Shown: positions 8,792 through 15,959 of the stretch, piece by piece
Layout of the letters: each line of letters opens with the position of its first letter
Numbering within the stretch: position 1 is the stretch's first letter
Source of the DNA: Oscillospiraceae bacterium
Lineage (GTDB): Bacteria > Bacillota > Clostridia > Oscillospirales > Oscillospiraceae
Length of the DNA stretch: 39,427 nt
NCBI GenBank assembly: GCA_029012465.1
Contig: JAQXMD010000173.1
Location: 1 to 39,427, forward strand
Direction of reading: 5' to 3'
Made by a program: the position numbers and the translations under genes
Notes under the pieces: model-generated
What the model was told of the DNA's origin: nothing
Seen by the model: only the letters and a program-made list of their open reading frames with translations
The model's database searches: none

Positions 8792-9232
8792 TTATCCGGC
8801 AATGATTTCGGCCTTGATGACACCGTCCAGATTGCCCATGCGCTTGAGAAGATCCTCCACAGAGATGTGCATTTCGCCGGTCTCTGCGGAAATGGTCAGC
8901 ACAGCGCAGCCATTGGTGGGAATATTCTGATTGATCGTGAGTATATTTGCCCCGTTATAGGCAAAAATGGAGAGTATACCGGACAATACGCCGGTCCGGT
9001 CCTTCAGCATCAGCTGGAATGTGATGATCCGCCCGGCCATAAGATTCTGGAAGGGCATCATCGCATCCCGATACTTATAAAATGCGCTTCTGCTGATTCC
9101 CGTGGCCTTGGTGGCCTCATTTACAGTCAGCGCTTCGCCGGAATCCAGCATACGCTTTGCCTCTGCAACCTTCAGGAAAACCTCAGGAAGGGCTGCGGCC
9201 TCCACAATATAATACTTCGGCAGTTTATCCAT
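8792..9232 (-). CDS. ACT-domain protein of the PheB/UPF0735 type
   Basis: A 146-aa protein of the small ACT family often annotated PheB or UPF0735. The N-terminal part (YYIVEAAALPEVFLKVAEAK, then VNEATKATGISRSAFYKYRD) looks like a helix-turn-helix. The C-terminal part, from about residue 70, is an ACT domain (FQLMLKDRTGVLSGILSIFAYNGANILTINQ). ACT domains bind amino acids, so a regulatory role in the aspartate pathway is likely, as it leads the operon ahead of hom and lysC. Whether it binds DNA or a partner enzyme cannot be told. Start ATG at 9232 with AGGGGTG upstream. Confidence 0.88.
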   Translation of the reverse strand: MDKLPKYYIVEAAALPEVFLKVAEAKRMLDSGEALTVNEATKATGISRSAFYKYRDAMMPFQNLMAGRIITFQLMLKDRTGVLSGILSIFAYNGANILTINQNIPTNGCAVLTISAETGEMHISVEDLLKRMGNLDGVIKAEIIAG

Positions 9233-9286
9233 GGTTTCACCCCTGTTGTCCGTGTGTCAAGTTCATTTGTTTTTATCACAGCGTAT

Positions 9287-9315
9287 ATCTTACCATGTCA
9301 CTCTCCCGTTTTCAA
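9287..9315 (-). promoter_or_regulatory. Promoter of the ACT-hom-lysC operon
   Basis: TTGAAA and TAAGAT are 17 bases apart, with an extended TGG, about 55 bases upstream of the first gene. No T-box or riboswitch is apparent in the short leader. Confidence 0.65.
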
Positions 9316-9400
9316 CATTCACAATCGTAAAATATCCCTTTGTTTTCACTCGTAATTTTGTATCTTCTGTCATGTTTCCCTGAATTGGAGGTCCTTGTCT

Positions 9401-10516
9401 TTGGAACAGCGTCTGCGCCATCTCTTTTTCCCCGGGCTGGCAGTCCTTCTGGGGCTGGTCCTTCTCAAATACGCCCTGCCCCTGCTGCTGCCGGGGATTC
9501 TCGGCCTTGGTCTTGCCGCAGCCCTCAGCCCTCTCACCGGACGGCTTCAGCAGCGTACCAGCTTCCGTCGAAGCACCGCCGCACTGCTGACCATGGCCGG
9601 TATCCTACTGGCCCTGATACTGGTGCTGTTTCTCATGGGGCGGCTGCTGCTCCATGAGCTTGCGCTGCTCTATGATCAGCTGCCTGCCATCATTTCCGCC
9701 CTTGGCCGGTTCGGCACAATGCTTGGTGCCACCGCAGAACGTCTGGCCCGGCAGCTGCCTGACGGGGCAGGAGATGCCTTTCGGGACTGGGCGGAAGCCC
9801 TCACCAGCTCCGGCGGCACTTTGGCGGAAACCATTTACAACCGGCTGTTTCGCTGGGTCTCCGGATTTCTCTCGGGACTGCCGGATATTCTGCTCTTTCT
9901 GCTGACCACAGTGCTCTCTGCCTTTTTCGCAGCCGTGGAACTGCCCCGACTTCAGGATCTCTTTCTGACGTTTTTGCCGGAGCACTGGCTCAGCAAAAGC
10001 CGCTATGTGGGTACAAGCCTCCGGCGGGTGCTTGGGGGATGGTGCCGGGCCCAGCTGAAGCTCATGGTCTTAACCTTTTTTCTCCTGCTGACAGGCTTCC
10101 TGCTGCTGAGAATCCAGATGCCGCTGGTGCTGGCTCTGACGGTATCGCTGCTGGATGCCCTGCCCCTGTTTGGCACCGGAACCGTTTTGATTCCATGGGG
10201 GCTGCTGGCCATGGGTTCAGGCAATTTTCACCGGGGCATCGGACTTCTGCTGCTCTATGGTCTTGCCGCCCTCACCCGGAATGTGCTGGAGCCAAGGCTC
10301 CTCGGGTCCCAGATGGGTGTCAGTCCCCTGCTGACCCTTCTAGCCATCTACGCGGGTTATCGGGCCTTTGGCTTTGGTGGGATGCTGCTTCTGCCCATCC
10401 TCACCATGCTGGGAGCAGAACTGCTGCGGCTGAGATTTCAGCCGGAGGGCCGGCAGGAAAATCAGTCTTCGGGCACTGCCTTTTCCTTTGAAGCACATCC
10501 CGAAAGACATCTCTAG
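9401..10516 (+). CDS. AI-2E/YtvI-family membrane permease
   Basis: An integral membrane protein of 371 aa with about 7-8 hydrophobic segments: a double N-terminal pair, a TM near 75-95, and a C-terminal bundle. Family marks are a long amphipathic region after the third TM (about 90-150), the segment LPLFGTGTVLIPWGL, and LEPRLLGSQMGVSPLLTLLAIYAGYR near the end. YtvI is the sporulation-linked member in Bacillus; other members export AI-2 or ions, so substrate and role are open. Two in-frame TTG codons compete: 9395 lies only 3 bases after GGAGG, while 9401 has a 9-base spacing, so I choose 9401. The gene stands alone, divergent from the hom operon. Confidence 0.8.
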   Translation: MEQRLRHLFFPGLAVLLGLVLLKYALPLLLPGILGLGLAAALSPLTGRLQQRTSFRRSTAALLTMAGILLALILVLFLMGRLLLHELALLYDQLPAIISALGRFGTMLGATAERLARQLPDGAGDAFRDWAEALTSSGGTLAETIYNRLFRWVSGFLSGLPDILLFLLTTVLSAFFAAVELPRLQDLFLTFLPEHWLSKSRYVGTSLRRVLGGWCRAQLKLMVLTFFLLLTGFLLLRIQMPLVLALTVSLLDALPLFGTGTVLIPWGLLAMGSGNFHRGIGLLLLYGLAALTRNVLEPRLLGSQMGVSPLLTLLAIYAGYRAFGFGGMLLLPILTMLGAELLRLRFQPEGRQENQSSGTAFSFEAHPERHL

Positions 10517-10518
10517 GG

Positions 10519-10645
10519 GGGGCTGCTACAGCAGCCCCAGTGAAATTCGGCCCATGGGGGGCTGTTGCCACAGCCCCCGGTGAAATTCTGCCTGCGGCAG
10601 AGTGAAATCCGGCTTACGCCGGGTGAAATCGCCCCTGCGGAGCGG
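10519..10645 (+). repeat. Array of short hairpins separated by GTGAAAT
   Basis: Behind the permease stop, GTGAAATT or GTGAAATC occurs four times (starting at 10540, 10580, 10602 and 10623). A different GC-rich hairpin precedes or follows each: 10519-10538, 10556-10578 (GGGGGCTGT/ACAGCCCCC), CTGCC-TGC-GGCAG, CCGGC-TTAC-GCCGG and an imperfect last one. The spacer is constant while the stems change sequence and keep pairing, as in REP-like arrays. No coding capacity is evident. Confidence 0.75.
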
Positions 10646-10747
10646 TGTGATGTGCGTGACAATAACAACCGCGTTCGTTCTTACCGTATCGTAGGGTGAC
10701 GGCCTCCCGGACGTCCCGCTGGTACACACTACGATAAAGTCCCCGCG

Positions 10748-10990
10748 TAAAAAAGCTCCTTGGAGAAGGAGCTGTCAGCCGAAGGCTGACTGAGGATGGA
10801 CACCCAGCTGTCGATCATGCCGTATTTCCGTTGGACAGCCATGGCCCTCCCCCGAGGGGGAGGGTGGCAAAAGGCAGCGGCCTTACGCTGGCTTTTGACG
10901 GGTGAGGGGTGTTCCGGCCACAGACGCACCTTCGGCGCCCCCTCATCCGTCGCCTACGGCGCCACCTTCCCCCAATGGGGGAAGGTTATC
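10748..10990 (+). repeat. Cluster of palindromic intergenic repeat modules
   Basis: Three hairpin-bearing modules lie side by side: 10748-10800 (GCTCCTT/AAGGAGC then GTCAGCC/GGCTGAC), 10846-10925 (CCCTCCCCC/GGGGGAGGG then a second stem) and 10940-10990 (CGCC/GGCG then CCTTCCCCC/GGGGGAAGG). Such modules are, to my knowledge, widely scattered between genes in gut Clostridia and may be remnants of small non-coding mobile elements. No protein gene is supported in 10517-11130. Confidence 0.6.
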
Positions 10991-11006
10991 TTCGTTTTGA
11001 AACGCC

Positions 11007-11083
11007 GGAGATTCTTACGCCAGTCTGCGGACTGGCTCAGAATGACGATTGGGGGAAATGCCCGCCTCGTTCGGCAGGCACAC
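11007..11083 (+). repeat. 77-base dispersed repeat, copy 1
   Basis: Matches 16185-16261 in inverted orientation with about 8 differences over 77 bases. The core is an inverted repeat GCCAGTC-TGC-GGACTGGC followed by TCAGAATGACGATTG. It ends just before the MATE terminator. Confidence 0.85.
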
Positions 11084-11127
11084 AAAAAACAAGGAGCCAC
11101 CGCACCCTTCCATGGTGAGATGGCTCC
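11084..11127 (-). terminator. Terminator of the MATE gene
   Basis: A 14-position stem with one mismatch (arms 11093-11106 and 11114-11127) is followed by TTGTTTTTTG on the minus strand, immediately after the MATE stop. Confidence 0.85.
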
Positions 11128-11133
11128 ATAGCA

Positions 11134-12507
11134 TTATTCTTCGTGTTTTTCCACGTCCCTTGTGAGCTGCCGCACCCAGGTAAACCGGTTGCAGTAAATG
11201 CTGTTGGGAATGCACTTAATGAGCTGGTCAGCCTTCAGTAACGCAAACGTCACCACCGGCGGGAACTCAAACACAAACGCGCTGAGATAGCTGGCAGGAA
11301 TGGTAAACAGCCACATAAAGCAGTTATCCATTATGGCGGCAAACCTGGTGTTTCCGCCGCCGCCAATAATGCCCGCCTCAACGGGATACTCATAGCAGCT
11401 TCCCACCGTAACCACTGCCAGCACCGTCAGGAACTGGGCGGCCAGGGCCGCCGTCTCTCCGGACACCGCATACAGGGAGATGATCCAGTCCTTGCACAGG
11501 AAGATCAGCATGCCGGAGATGAGGCCGTTGACCAGAAAAATCCGCTGGAGACTTCGTGCATAGGGCCGGACCAGATGCATATTCCCCTCACCAATGGTTT
11601 TTCCAATGGTCACAGAGGATGCGTTGGTGGCAGACATGCCCACCACAATGAACAGCTGGGAAACCACCGTGGCGATGGAGTTCGCCGCAATGGTCTCGGC
11701 GCTGATGTGTCCCAGAATAGAGGTCTGAACCGCCTGAGCAATGCCCCACAATCCGCCCGTCAGCACAACGGGCAGAGAAATGTGGATATAGTCTCTCAGG
11801 AAGGTCATATCCCAGGAAAGCAGATGGACGGGTTTCATCTTCAGCTTTTTATCCACAAAGAAGAGGTACACCAGAATGATCCCCAGCTCCACCACCCGGC
11901 TTGTGAGGGTGGCGATGGCCGCACCCCGAATCCCCAGCTCCGGCGCGCCGAAGTGGCCAAAAATCAGGCAGTAATTGAGACAGCTGTTGATGGCAATGGT
12001 GGAAAGGGACATAATCGTCCCCACAAAGGCTGTCTCCACACTTTGCAGAGAGTACATCAGGGTATTGGAAACGGCATAGATCACATAGGTCCAGCACATA
12101 AGCCGCAGGTATTTTTCGCCCTCAGCCACCACCGCCCTGTCGGAGGTCAGCAGTCCAAGCGCCTGCTCCGGCAGCAGCAGTGTCACAATGAAAAAAATCA
12201 GTCCCACCAGCAGTCCTGCCTTCAGGCCCAGGGAGGTGATCCGCCGGATGGGGTCCACCTGGCCCTTGCCCCAGTACTGGGCACCCAGCACCGCAACACC
12301 AGTGCCGATACCGGTCACAAAGGACTGGAGCATAAACTGGATCTGGTTTACAAGCGTCGCTCCGGACAGAGCCAGCTCCGTATAGGTGCCCAGCATCAGG
12401 TTGTCCACCAGATTTACCGTCAGGGCCGCAAGCTGCTGAAGGGAAATTACGATCAGAAGGGGGAAAAAGGTCTGATACAGGCCCTTATTTGGAAACAGTC
12501 GTCCCAT
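11134..12507 (-). CDS. MATE-family efflux transporter
   Basis: A 457-aa cation-coupled exporter of drugs or metabolites with about 12 hydrophobic segments in two halves. Family marks include the first helix PLLIVISLQQLAALTVNLVD, the MLGTYTELALSGATLVNQIQF stretch, GTGVAVLGAQYWGKGQ, and SATNASSVTIGKTIGEGNMH at the start of the second half. I start at ATG 12507 (AAGGAG 6 bases upstream) rather than the longer frame. It follows a pqqD gene on the same strand, but a terminator lies between them, so it may rely on read-through. The substrate cannot be told. Confidence 0.93.
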   Translation of the reverse strand: MGRLFPNKGLYQTFFPLLIVISLQQLAALTVNLVDNLMLGTYTELALSGATLVNQIQFMLQSFVTGIGTGVAVLGAQYWGKGQVDPIRRITSLGLKAGLLVGLIFFIVTLLLPEQALGLLTSDRAVVAEGEKYLRLMCWTYVIYAVSNTLMYSLQSVETAFVGTIMSLSTIAINSCLNYCLIFGHFGAPELGIRGAAIATLTSRVVELGIILVYLFFVDKKLKMKPVHLLSWDMTFLRDYIHISLPVVLTGGLWGIAQAVQTSILGHISAETIAANSIATVVSQLFIVVGMSATNASSVTIGKTIGEGNMHLVRPYARSLQRIFLVNGLISGMLIFLCKDWIISLYAVSGETAALAAQFLTVLAVVTVGSCYEYPVEAGIIGGGGNTRFAAIMDNCFMWLFTIPASYLSAFVFEFPPVVTFALLKADQLIKCIPNSIYCNRFTWVRQLTRDVEKHEE

Positions 12508-12543
12508 GGATTCTCCTTTCCACCGGGATTTCACCGGCGATGC

Positions 12544-12566
12544 AAAAGCCGCCCGGAGGCGGCTTT
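12544..12566 (-). terminator. Terminator of the pqqD gene
   Basis: A perfect stem AAAGCCGCC/GGCGGCTTT with a 4-base loop lies in the 71-base gap between pqqD and the MATE gene, followed by T on the minus strand. Its short T-run suggests partial read-through. Confidence 0.7.
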
Positions 12567-12578
12567 CCAGTTTTGTGT

Positions 12579-12857
12579 TTACTCCTCCAGCAGATTGTTT
12601 GCCTGCAGGAAGCTTACGAACATATCCACATCCGCAGTGATCTGCTCCGTGGAAGTCTCACACTCATAAAAGCTGTCCAGACAAAGGATCAGCTCCGCCC
12701 GGTCGCAGTCTTTTTTGGACATATAGTCCCACAGGAAGGCTCCGGACATGCCCATCTGAATGCCGCCGGGGAACTCTTTGGCCCGCTCACCGGTGGCTCT
12801 TGCCACATAAATGCCGGGGGTATCCTCGGCGATCTCAAAGCCGGATTTGATTTTCAT
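12579..12857 (-). CDS. Orphan PqqD-family protein
   Basis: A 92-aa protein I assign to the PqqD family (peptide-binding winged-helix fold, also the RiPP recognition element). The conserved second half FPGGIQMGMSGAFLWDYMS... and the C-terminal VDMFVSFLQANNLL fit the family. PqqD normally presents a precursor peptide to a radical SAM enzyme; neither is visible here, so its partner is unknown. The start is ATG 12857, 9 bases after GGAGG; the TTG two codons earlier is too close to the SD. It has its own promoter and terminator, and a MATE exporter follows. Confidence 0.7.
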   Translation of the reverse strand: MKIKSGFEIAEDTPGIYVARATGERAKEFPGGIQMGMSGAFLWDYMSKKDCDRAELILCLDSFYECETSTEQITADVDMFVSFLQANNLLEE

Positions 12858-12892
12858 ATGCAATTTCCTCCCGGAAGTATAGTATCGGGTTC

Positions 12893-12921
12893 ATGATACC
12901 CGCCCGCAGGCGGTTTGTCAA
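12893..12921 (-). promoter_or_regulatory. Promoter of the pqqD gene
   Basis: TTGACA and TATCAT are 17 bases apart on the minus strand. The spacer contains a small palindrome (CCGCC/GGCGG), possibly an operator. Confidence 0.8.
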
Positions 12922-12976
12922 GGGGAACCCCCGCGGGGCTGTTTTATTCTATTTCTCAGAAGATGAATCACTCATA

Positions 12977-13009
12977 AAAACCGCTGCCTGAAATACTGGC
13001 TGCGGTTTT
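12977..13009 (-). terminator. Terminator of the unknown 100-aa gene
   Basis: AAAACCGC and GCGGTTTT arms plus GCC/GGC around one mismatch are followed by T's on the minus strand. Confidence 0.75.
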
Positions 13010-13035
13010 ATGTCCATATTATCTTCCTTCTTATC

Positions 13036-13338
13036 TTATTCTGTTGCCATTGTTTCCAACGCCTTGACGAGGTCGCTCATGTAGTCAACTTTGAAAGCGA
13101 TGGTCTGCCTTCCTTTGTGTACCATACATCCTGCGTATTCATCATCAGGATTCTCAACCATTCTAAGTTGCAGAGCCATCATCGCTGGAGCCTTGCGGAT
13201 TTGGTCTATTTGGATAACGATGATTGGATATGCTCCATCGCAGGCATCAAATTCAGCACACCAGTCATCGGGAATGTTGTGCTTCGTAATGCTTTCGCCC
13301 ACAGTTTTGCATTCATAATCACAGCCAAACTCATCCAT
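13036..13338 (-). CDS. Unknown 100-aa protein divergent from an XRE repressor
   Basis: I do not recognise this protein. From ATG 13338 (AGAGGTG upstream) it is 100 aa, acidic and cytoplasmic by composition, with several cysteines (CDYEC near the start, WCAEFDAC at 27-34, GCMV) and a hydrophobic strand YPIIVIQIDQI in the middle. The end, TIAFKVDYMSDLVKALETM, looks like strand plus helix. Two in-frame non-ATG starts upstream overlap the SD. It has its own strong promoter, whose spacer is exactly covered by an inverted repeat shared with the divergent XRE gene, so that regulator probably controls it. Base composition here looks more AT-rich than the neighbours, which suggests acquired DNA. Confidence 0.7.
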   Translation of the reverse strand: MDEFGCDYECKTVGESITKHNIPDDWCAEFDACDGAYPIIVIQIDQIRKAPAMMALQLRMVENPDDEYAGCMVHKGRQTIAFKVDYMSDLVKALETMATE

Positions 13339-13377
13339 GAACAACACCTCTTCAAGCTGTTTTTTGGAATCACGAAT

Positions 13378-13432
13378 AGTTTAGAACAAAATGTTCAAAA
13401 TGTCAATAGAACAAATCGTTCTAGCCTATATT
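13378..13432. promoter_or_regulatory. Divergent promoters with two inverted-repeat operators
   Basis: The minus-strand promoter is TTGACA (13401-13406), a 17-base spacer, and TAAACT (13378-13383). Operator 1, GAAC-5-GTTC (13384-13396), lies wholly in that spacer. Operator 2, AGAAC-5-GTTCT (13408-13422), lies just upstream of a plus-strand TATATT (13427-13432) that could serve the XRE gene. The operator centres are 25 bases apart. This is the usual design of an autoregulated XRE/CI-type repressor. Confidence 0.8.
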
Positions 13433-13448
13433 GTCCATGGTGATGAAA

Positions 13449-13679
13449 ATGGCAGAAAGATACGAACGCATTCGCAACCTAAGAGAAGATTCAGACCTCA
13501 CGCAGGCTGAGGTTGGCAAACAAATCAATGTTCCTCAGAGAACTTACGCTTACTACGAAAGTGGCGAACGCATGATCCCGCCTCAGGTTTTCGTTGCCCT
13601 GGCACAGCTGTATCATGTCAGTGTTGACTATCTTCTTGGTTTGACGGACCAAAAGACACCATACCCGCGTAAGAAGTAA
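13449..13679 (+). CDS. XRE-family helix-turn-helix repressor
   Basis: A 76-aa DNA-binding protein made of little more than one HTH_XRE domain: YERIRNLREDSDLTQAEVGK, then INVPQRTYAYYESGERMIPP as turn and recognition helix, then LAQLYHVSVDYLLGLTD. Such single-domain repressors dimerise on short palindromes, which fits the two GAAC/GTTC sites just upstream. Several start codons are possible (TTG 13431, ATG 13437, ATG 13443, ATG 13449); I prefer 13449 because GGTGAT precedes it at 4 bases, but the choice is weak and the transcript may have a very short leader. It is divergent from an unknown gene and ends at a bidirectional terminator. Confidence 0.88.
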   Translation: MAERYERIRNLREDSDLTQAEVGKQINVPQRTYAYYESGERMIPPQVFVALAQLYHVSVDYLLGLTDQKTPYPRKK

Positions 13680-13680
13680 C

Positions 13681-13709
13681 AAAGGGGCTGCCCACAGGGC
13701 AGCCCCTTT
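13681..13709. terminator. Bidirectional terminator between the XRE gene and rplT
   Basis: A perfect 13-bp stem (AAAGGGGCTGCCC/GGGCAGCCCCTTT) with a 3-base loop separates the converging XRE gene and rplT and can serve both. Confidence 0.9.
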
Positions 13710-13727
13710 CAGCGTTCTGAATCTGAA

Positions 13728-14087
13728 TTAAGCCTCGAGAGCCTTCTTGGCGGTCTCAACCAGTGCAGCAAATGCAGCAGCGTCGTTGATTGCCAGCTCG
13801 GAGAGCATCTTGCGGTTCATGGTGATGCCAGCCTTGCTCAGGCCGTTCATGAAGCGGGAATAGTTGATGCCGTAGGGCTTCACAGCAGCGGAGATACGAG
13901 CGATCCACAGCTTGCGGAAATCTCTCTTCTTTGCGCGGCGATCGCGGAAAGCGTATGCGCCGGACTTCATGATTGCCTGCTTGGCCATCTTGAAGTGCTT
14001 GGATTTGCTGCCCCAGTAGCCCTTGGCAAGGTTCAGGGTCTTGTTGCGTCTCTTGCGCGTCATCATTGCGCCTTTTACTCTAGCCAT
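13728..14087 (-). CDS. rplT: 50S ribosomal protein L20
   Basis: L20 is needed for early assembly of the large subunit and represses its own operon. The 119-aa protein is full length: [28 protein letters not shown], then [31 protein letters not shown] and NRKMLSELA. It is last in the infC-rpmI-rplT operon and is followed by a strong terminator. The leader before infC carries an attenuator through which L20 probably acts. Confidence 0.98.
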   Translation of the reverse strand: MARVKGAMMTRKRRNKTLNLAKGYWGSKSKHFKMAKQAIMKSGAYAFRDRRAKKRDFRKLWIARISAAVKPYGINYSRFMNGLSKAGITMNRKMLSELAINDAAAFAALVETAKKALEA

Positions 14088-14127
14088 TTATGTTATCCTC
14101 CTTGAAGTGTAGAAAGCGTTGTGTCAA

Positions 14128-14328
14128 TTATTTGTAAGGGATGAGCTCTTTGATTGCTGCAACGTTGGTCTTGTCAGCATAGCTGCCCTGACGCAGACGA
14201 CGGGTACGCTTGGTTTCCTTCTTGGTCAGAATGTGGCTCTTGTAAGCACAGGCCTTCTTGACCTTGCCGGTCTTGGTCAGCTTAAATCTCTTCTTTGCAC
14301 CGGAGTGCGTCTTGATCTTGTTCGCCAT
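14128..14328 (-). CDS. rpmI: 50S ribosomal protein L35
   Basis: A 66-aa basic ribosomal protein with the typical start [20 protein letters not shown] and core [16 protein letters not shown]. It lies between infC and rplT with short gaps (32 and 40 bases), the usual order. Confidence 0.97.
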   Translation of the reverse strand: MANKIKTHSGAKKRFKLTKTGKVKKACAYKSHILTKKETKRTRRLRQGSYADKTNVAAIKELIPYK

Positions 14329-14360
14329 AATGGTGTACTCCTTCCGTATGATAAAGGGTT

Positions 14361-14879
14361 TTACTTACTAGCCTTAGGGCCAAGGAACATGGACATATGA
14401 CGTCCATCGAGCTTTGCGGGCCGTTCAATGTTGGCGACTTCACCGCACATTTCACCAAACTGCGCCAAAAGCGTTTTGCCGATCTCGGTATGTGCCATTT
14501 CACGGCCGCGGAACCGAATCGTCACCTTAACCCGGTTTCCGTCCTTCAAGAACTTCATTGCGCTCTTGACCTTGACGTTAAAATCGTTGGTGTCGATGCC
14601 GGGAGACATGCGTACTTCCTTGATCTCAGTGACGTGCTGATTCTTCTTGGCTTCTTTTTCCTTCTTCGTCTGCTCGAAGCGATACTTGCCGTAGTCCATA
14701 ATTCTGCACACCGGAGGGGTGGCATTGGGTGCGATCTTCACAAGGTCGAGGCCCTGATCGAACGCCTTGGCAAGCGCATCACGGGGAGCCATGATACCAA
14801 GCTGGTCACCGGTAGGTCCGATTACGCGAATTTCCTTGTCTCTGATTTCCTCGTTGAGCTGATGGTCTAGTTTGCTGAT
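14361..14879 (-). CDS. infC: Translation initiation factor IF-3, AUC start
   Basis: IF-3 binds the 30S subunit, rejects non-standard start codons and keeps subunits apart. I place the start at ATC (14879-14877), 8 bases after GGAGG; the protein reads (M)[20 protein letters not shown] and is 172 aa, a normal length. No ATG, GTG or TTG lies at a workable distance: the only GTG overlaps the SD, and the longer frame (ATG at 14927) runs through the attenuator. A rare start codon on infC is known from E. coli and Bacillus (AUU) and lets IF-3 repress its own translation. Marks include [21 protein letters not shown] in the linker and [14 protein letters not shown] in the C-domain. First gene of infC-rpmI-rplT. 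Confidence 0.95.
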   Translation of the reverse strand: MSKLDHQLNEEIRDKEIRVIGPTGDQLGIMAPRDALAKAFDQGLDLVKIAPNATPPVCRIMDYGKYRFEQTKKEKEAKKNQHVTEIKEVRMSPGIDTNDFNVKVKSAMKFLKDGNRVKVTIRFRGREMAHTEIGKTLLAQFGEMCGEVANIERPAKLDGRHMSMFLGPKASK

Positions 14880-15017
14880 ATGAAACACCTCCAACAAAAA
14901 AAGCGGACGCCGCAGTGGCACCCGCATGAAGACGCATCTTTTGTGTAAAGAGCACGTTATCAGACCGCTTCGCGTTGCTTGCGGTGAGGGCGGGGCCGCC
15001 GCACCTTCTTCCTTTTA
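14880..15017 (-). promoter_or_regulatory. Leader of infC-rpmI-rplT (L20-type attenuation)
   Basis: A leader of about 140 nt separates the promoter from infC and ends in an intrinsic terminator just before the SD. This layout fits the L20-controlled leader known in Firmicutes, where L20 binding favours termination. GC-rich stretches upstream could form the competing antiterminator, but I cannot fold it reliably by eye. Confidence 0.7.
14896..14925 (-). terminator. Attenuator before infC
   Basis: A 9-bp stem GCGGGTGCC/GGCGTCCGC with a 5-base loop is followed by seven Ts on the minus strand, 5 bases before the infC SD. It is placed to abort transcription before the operon. Confidence 0.85.
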
Positions 15018-15024
15018 CTGAGCT

Positions 15025-15053
15025 ATTCTAGCATATAGTCTCCAGAATGTCAA
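15025..15053 (-). promoter_or_regulatory. Promoter of infC-rpmI-rplT
   Basis: TTGACA and TAGAAT are 17 bases apart on the minus strand, immediately downstream of the HAD gene stop. Confidence 0.9.
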
Positions 15054-15066
15054 CAGCTTTTTTCAT

Positions 15067-15894
15067 TTATTTTGAAAGTCCGCAAAACCGCCGGACTGCC
15101 AGCCCGACACCGCCGCGGTCATTGGTGTCCGTCACAAAATCAGCCATCTCCCGGATTTCCGGCAGGGCATTGCCCATGGCTACGCCGATACCGGCTGCTT
15201 CGATCATGGTTTTATCGTTGGAGCTGTCTCCAAAGGCCATGGTTTGCTCCCGGGGAATGCCCAAAGCCCCGCAAAGGGCCAGCATGGCCGCTCCCTTGGT
15301 GGCGTTTCCTGCATTGATCTCGATATTATATGGACTGGAGCTGGTGATGGACAGCTCCGGGAATCCTTCCTCCAGCTGCCGCCATGTGTTCATTCTCAGG
15401 GTCTGATCCCGGAAAAACATCTGAATTTTCTGGAGGGATTTTCCCCGGATATGGCCGCGAAAATCCTCCACCGGCTTCCGAAGCTCCCGAATCATCCGGA
15501 GAATGTGGGGATCGGATACAAACTCCCCTGCCCTATTATAGAGTTCTGCGGGCATATAGCCCCAGCCCTCCAGATAGCAGTCATAAATCACCGGCAGGGT
15601 ATCCAGCACATCGATGACACGCTCCGCCTCCGGGGGCTGAATCTCCGCTCGATAGAGAGCGGTTTCCGTGCAAGTGTCATAGACCTCCGCCCCGTTGACG
15701 GTGATGGCATAGCGCACAAAGGGAAGCTGCCGCACCTGCTCCGGCATACCCAGATAGAACCGTCCAGTGCAGGGCACAATCAGAGTCCCCTGCTCCGCCG
15801 CCGCCTGAAGGGCATGGTAATTCTCCGCAGAAATCTCCTTGTGGGAATTCAGCAGGGTGCCATCCAGATCCAGTGCAATAAGCCTGATTTCCAT
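15067..15894 (-). CDS. Cof-type HAD-IIB sugar-phosphate phosphatase
   Basis: A 275-aa member of the Cof/YidA group, which dephosphorylates sugar phosphates, nucleotides or flavin precursors. Motif I is LIALDLDGTLLNSH with the two catalytic Asp near residues 8 and 10; motif II is VPCTGR; the cap domain covers about 85-195; motif III/IV is ATKGAAMLALC then MAFGDSSNDKTMIEAAG, ending ADFVTDTNDRGGVG. The start is ATG 15894, 6 bases after GGAGGAG; the long upstream frame crosses repeat DNA. The gene stands alone, and the substrate cannot be told. Confidence 0.92.
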   Translation of the reverse strand: MEIRLIALDLDGTLLNSHKEISAENYHALQAAAEQGTLIVPCTGRFYLGMPEQVRQLPFVRYAITVNGAEVYDTCTETALYRAEIQPPEAERVIDVLDTLPVIYDCYLEGWGYMPAELYNRAGEFVSDPHILRMIRELRKPVEDFRGHIRGKSLQKIQMFFRDQTLRMNTWRQLEEGFPELSITSSSPYNIEINAGNATKGAAMLALCGALGIPREQTMAFGDSSNDKTMIEAAGIGVAMGNALPEIREMADFVTDTNDRGGVGLAVRRFCGLSK

Positions 15895-15959
15895 GGAATG
15901 CTCCTCCCCCTCCAATGTACTTCCGCTTGTTTTTCTATTGTAACCAAGCCCCCGGGAAA

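Noticed and set aside
10519-10645. CRISPR array
   Set aside because: The repeated unit is only 8 bases, the spacings are uneven and the spacers are themselves hairpins; no cas genes are nearby.
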